Shown here: in pieces, positions 61,829 to 64,000 of the stretch | How the letters are laid out: every line of letters begins with the position of its first letter | Numbering within the stretch: the first letter of the stretch is position 1 | DNA from: Pseudomonas sp. B21-015 | Lineage (GTDB): Bacteria; Pseudomonadota; Gammaproteobacteria; Pseudomonadales; Pseudomonadaceae | Assembly: GCF_024749285.1 (NCBI RefSeq) | Contig: NZ_CP087196.1 | Coordinates: 2,976,001-3,040,000 of the forward strand | Direction of reading: 5' to 3' | DNA length: 64,000 nt | Notes under the pieces: model-generated | What the model was told of the DNA's origin: nothing | The model's input: the letters and a program-made list of their open reading frames with translations, nothing else | Databases searched by the model: none | Made by a program: the position numbers and the translations under genes

Positions 61829-64000
61829 ATGAATTCCAATGTTGCCGCATTGAACAAACTGCAAACACTGATCGTGATCGGCAATGGCATGGTCGGACAT
61901 CATTGTGTCGAGCAGCTCATCGAGCGCGGCGCCCTCGAGCAATACCGCCTGCATGTCTTCAGCGAAGAGCCGATGCGTGCCTACGACCGTGTGCATCTGT
62001 CCGAGTATTTCAGCGGTCGCGATGCCGAGTCGCTGGCCCTGGGCGAAGCCTCCCTGTACCAGACGCCAGGCGTCACCTTGCATCTGGGCGTGCCGGTGCT
62101 GGAAATCGACCGCGCCCGGCGTCAGGTGATCACCGCACAAGGCTGCGTCGCTTACGACAAACTGGTGCTGGCCACCGGTTCTTATCCGTTTGTGCCGCCT
62201 ATTGAAGGTGCAGAAGGCGACTCGCGCCTGGTGTATCGCACCCTTGAAGACCTCGACGCGATTCGTGCCGCGGCAGCCAATGCCCGGCGTGGCGTGGTGG
62301 TCGGCGGTGGCCTGCTCGGCCTGGAAGCCGCCAATGCCCTGAAAAGCCTGGGCCTGGAAGCCCACGTGGTGGAGTTCGCCCCGCGCCTGATGCCAGTGCA
62401 ATTGGACGAGCAGGGTGGTTTGGCGCTGAAGGCGCAAGTCGAGCGGCTCGGCGTAGGTGTGCACCTGTCCCGTGGCACGCAGTCGATCAGTGCCGGCGAG
62501 CAGTACCGCTACCGGATGAACTTTGCCAACGACGAATTTCTCGAAGCCGACCTGATCGTGTTCTCCGCCGGTATCCGCGCGCAAGACGCGCTGGCCCGCC
62601 AATGCGCGCTGGACATCGGTCCGCGTGGCGGCGTGGTGATTGATGACCAATGCTTGACCTGCGATCCGAATATCTACGCCATCGGCGAGTGTGCCGCCTG
62701 GAATGGCAGCCTTTTCGGTCTGGTCGCCCCCGGTTACCAGATGGCCCGTGGCGTCGCCTCGCTGCTGTGCAATCAAGTGGCGGAGCCGTTCCAGGGTGCC
62801 GACATGTCGACCAAGCTCAAACTGCTCGGCGTCGATGTCGGTTCCATCGGTGATGCTCACGCCCACACGCCGGGTGCACGCAGCTATCAGTTCATCGATG
62901 AAGCCACGGCCAGCTACCGTCGCCTGGTGGTGGATGCTGACAGCAAGCGTGTGCTCGGCGCGGTACTGGTCGGCGACAACAGCTATTACGACACCCTGCT
63001 GCAATACATGCAGAACGGCATTGCCTTGCCGTCGGAACCGGCCAGCCTGATTCTGCCATCGTCCGCCGGGGCGCCAACCCTGGGCCCGGGCGCGTTGCCC
63101 GAGTCGGCAACAGTGTGTTCGTGCCATAACGTCACCAAGGGCTCGATCTGCTCGGCCATCGATGGCGGCTGCACCGACCTGGGCCTGCTCAAATCGCAAA
63201 CCAAGGCCTGCACCGGTTGCGGCGGTTGCGCGGGGCTGCTCAAGCAAGTGTTCGAGCACGAACTGATTGCCCGTGGCGTCAGTGTCGACAAGAGCCTGTG
63301 CGAACACTTCGCCTACACCCGTCAGGAGCTTTATGCGCTGGTGCGGGTAGAAGGGGTGATCACCTTCGAAGAACTGCTGGCCAAGCATGGTCGTGGTCAC
63401 ACCGGTTGCGACGTGTGCAAGCCGGCGGTGGGCTCGATCCTCGCCTCGTGCTGGAACCAGCCGATCATGGACGCTTCGCTGGTGCCGTTGCAGGACACCA
63501 ACGACACTTTCATGGCCAACATGCAGAAAAACGGCACCTATTCAGTGGTGCCGCGCATCGCTGGCGGTGAGATCACGGCCGACAAACTGATCGCGATCGG
63601 CGTGGTCGCGAAGAAATACGACCTCTACACCAAAATCACCGGCGGCCAGCGGATCGACCTGTTCGGCGCGCAGTTGCATCAGTTGCCGGACATCTGGTCC
63701 GAGCTGATCGAGGCCGGTTTCGAAACCGGGCACGCCTACGGCAAATCGACTCGCACTGTGAAGTCTTGCGTGGGCAGCACCTGGTGCCGTTACGGCGTGC
63801 AGGACAGCGTGAAAATGGCCCTGACCCTCGAGGATCGCTACAAAGGCCTGCGGTCGCCGCACAAGCTCAAGTTCGCGGTTTCTGGCTGCACCCGTGAATG
63901 TGCCGAGGCGCAGAGCAAGGACGTGGGCGTGATCGCCACCGAGAACGGCTGGAACCTCTATGTGGCCGGTAACGGCGGCATGCGCCCGCGTCATGCCGAG
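61829..64000 (+). CDS. nirB: Assimilatory nitrite reductase large subunit, 3' end outside window
   Basis: About 724 codons are visible. In order: FAD-binding (LIVIGNGMVGHHCVEQL), NAD-binding (VVVGGGLLGLEAANAL), BFD-like [2Fe-2S] segment with Cys in CSCHNVTKGSICSAI and ACTGCGGC, a further pair in GCDVCKPAVG, and the start of the sirohaem/[4Fe-4S] reductase domain (SCVGSTWCRYG, VSGCTRECAEAQSKDVGV). It reduces nitrite to ammonia with NADH. Start ATG 61829 begins MNSNVAALNKLQTLIVIG. Control by nitrogen status (sigma-54) and nitrate (leader terminator) is suggested by the upstream sites. Confidence 0.93.
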   Translation, partial: MNSNVAALNKLQTLIVIGNGMVGHHCVEQLIERGALEQYRLHVFSEEPMRAYDRVHLSEYFSGRDAESLALGEASLYQTPGVTLHLGVPVLEIDRARRQVITAQGCVAYDKLVLATGSYPFVPPIEGAEGDSRLVYRTLEDLDAIRAAAANARRGVVVGGGLLGLEAANALKSLGLEAHVVEFAPRLMPVQLDEQGGLALKAQVERLGVGVHLSRGTQSISAGEQYRYRMNFANDEFLEADLIVFSAGIRAQDALARQCALDIGPRGGVVIDDQCLTCDPNIYAIGECAAWNGSLFGLVAPGYQMARGVASLLCNQVAEPFQGADMSTKLKLLGVDVGSIGDAHAHTPGARSYQFIDEATASYRRLVVDADSKRVLGAVLVGDNSYYDTLLQYMQNGIALPSEPASLILPSSAGAPTLGPGALPESATVCSCHNVTKGSICSAIDGGCTDLGLLKSQTKACTGCGGCAGLLKQVFEHELIARGVSVDKSLCEHFAYTRQELYALVRVEGVITFEELLAKHGRGHTGCDVCKPAVGSILASCWNQPIMDASLVPLQDTNDTFMANMQKNGTYSVVPRIAGGEITADKLIAIGVVAKKYDLYTKITGGQRIDLFGAQLHQLPDIWSELIEAGFETGHAYGKSTRTVKSCVGSTWCRYGVQDSVKMALTLEDRYKGLRSPHKLKFAVSGCTRECAEAQSKDVGVIATENGWNLYVAGNGGMRPRHAE

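Noticed and set aside
1..64000. tRNA, rRNA, CRISPR arrays or prophage genes
   Set aside because: None seen; no repeat-spacer pattern and no phage structural or integrase frames.

Overview
The window is a stretch of a Pseudomonas chromosome, most likely from the P. fluorescens complex. The reasons are GC-rich DNA with Pseudomonas codon use, hcnABC with ANR and RsmA control signals, phaG, an ebo cluster, nirB, and several families of Pseudomonas-type extragenic palindromes. No rRNA, tRNA, CRISPR array or prophage was seen.

Layout. 1-2982: end of an ebo cluster on the minus strand (eboD fused to a DedA/VTT membrane domain, eboC, start of a probable eboA). 3000-8160: a scarred accessory zone holding palindromes, a GNAT remnant, an IS110-family element, a type III chaperone gene followed by a frame-broken partner, a periplasmic solute-binding protein, and truncated fliB-like and chemoreceptor genes. 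8102-19180: a lignin-aromatic locus (vanB, vanA, an esterase, ech, fcs, a MarR regulator, a XylR/DmpR-type sigma-54 activator, an aromatic aldehyde dehydrogenase and calA). Together these would take coniferyl alcohol through ferulate and vanillin to protocatechuate. A 21-bp inverted repeat (ATAGTTA-N7-TAACTAT and variants) recurs at four promoters of this locus. 19359-26034: a four-gene envelope module (DUF1302 outer-membrane protein, DUF1329 protein, YCF48-like protein, MMPL/RND transporter).

26144-34498: housekeeping and small genes (a 24-codon ORF with its own terminator, an rRNA-type methyltransferase, a single-domain response regulator, a HAD phosphatase, a membrane methyltransferase, a PLP dehydratase, DUF2388, DinB, an OmpR-type two-component pair, a Cys-rich secreted protein). 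34700-37852: hcnABC with an ANR box and an RsmA site. 37904-46224: an oxaloacetate decarboxylase-like enzyme, then a minus-strand cluster of RpiR regulator, isochorismatase-like hydrolase, glutamine-synthetase-like ligase, N-formylglutamate amidohydrolase, APC permease and two AruF/AruG-like acyltransferases. This looks like a dedicated but unassigned amine or amino-acid catabolic pathway.

46630-53680: a phosphatase-like gene plus cobF, a deleted DUF3422 gene, a universal stress protein with an ANR-like box, a phosphoribosyltransferase, small secreted and solute-binding-like proteins, a GST, and phaG. 53657-58318: four overlapping signalling genes (GAF kinase, NarL regulator, CHASE3-PAS hybrid kinase, lone receiver). 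58444-61116: a SnoaL-like protein, folD and terC. 61602-64000: nirB, cut by the window edge, behind a sigma-54 promoter and a leader with tandem hairpins and a strong terminator, which fits NasT-type antitermination.
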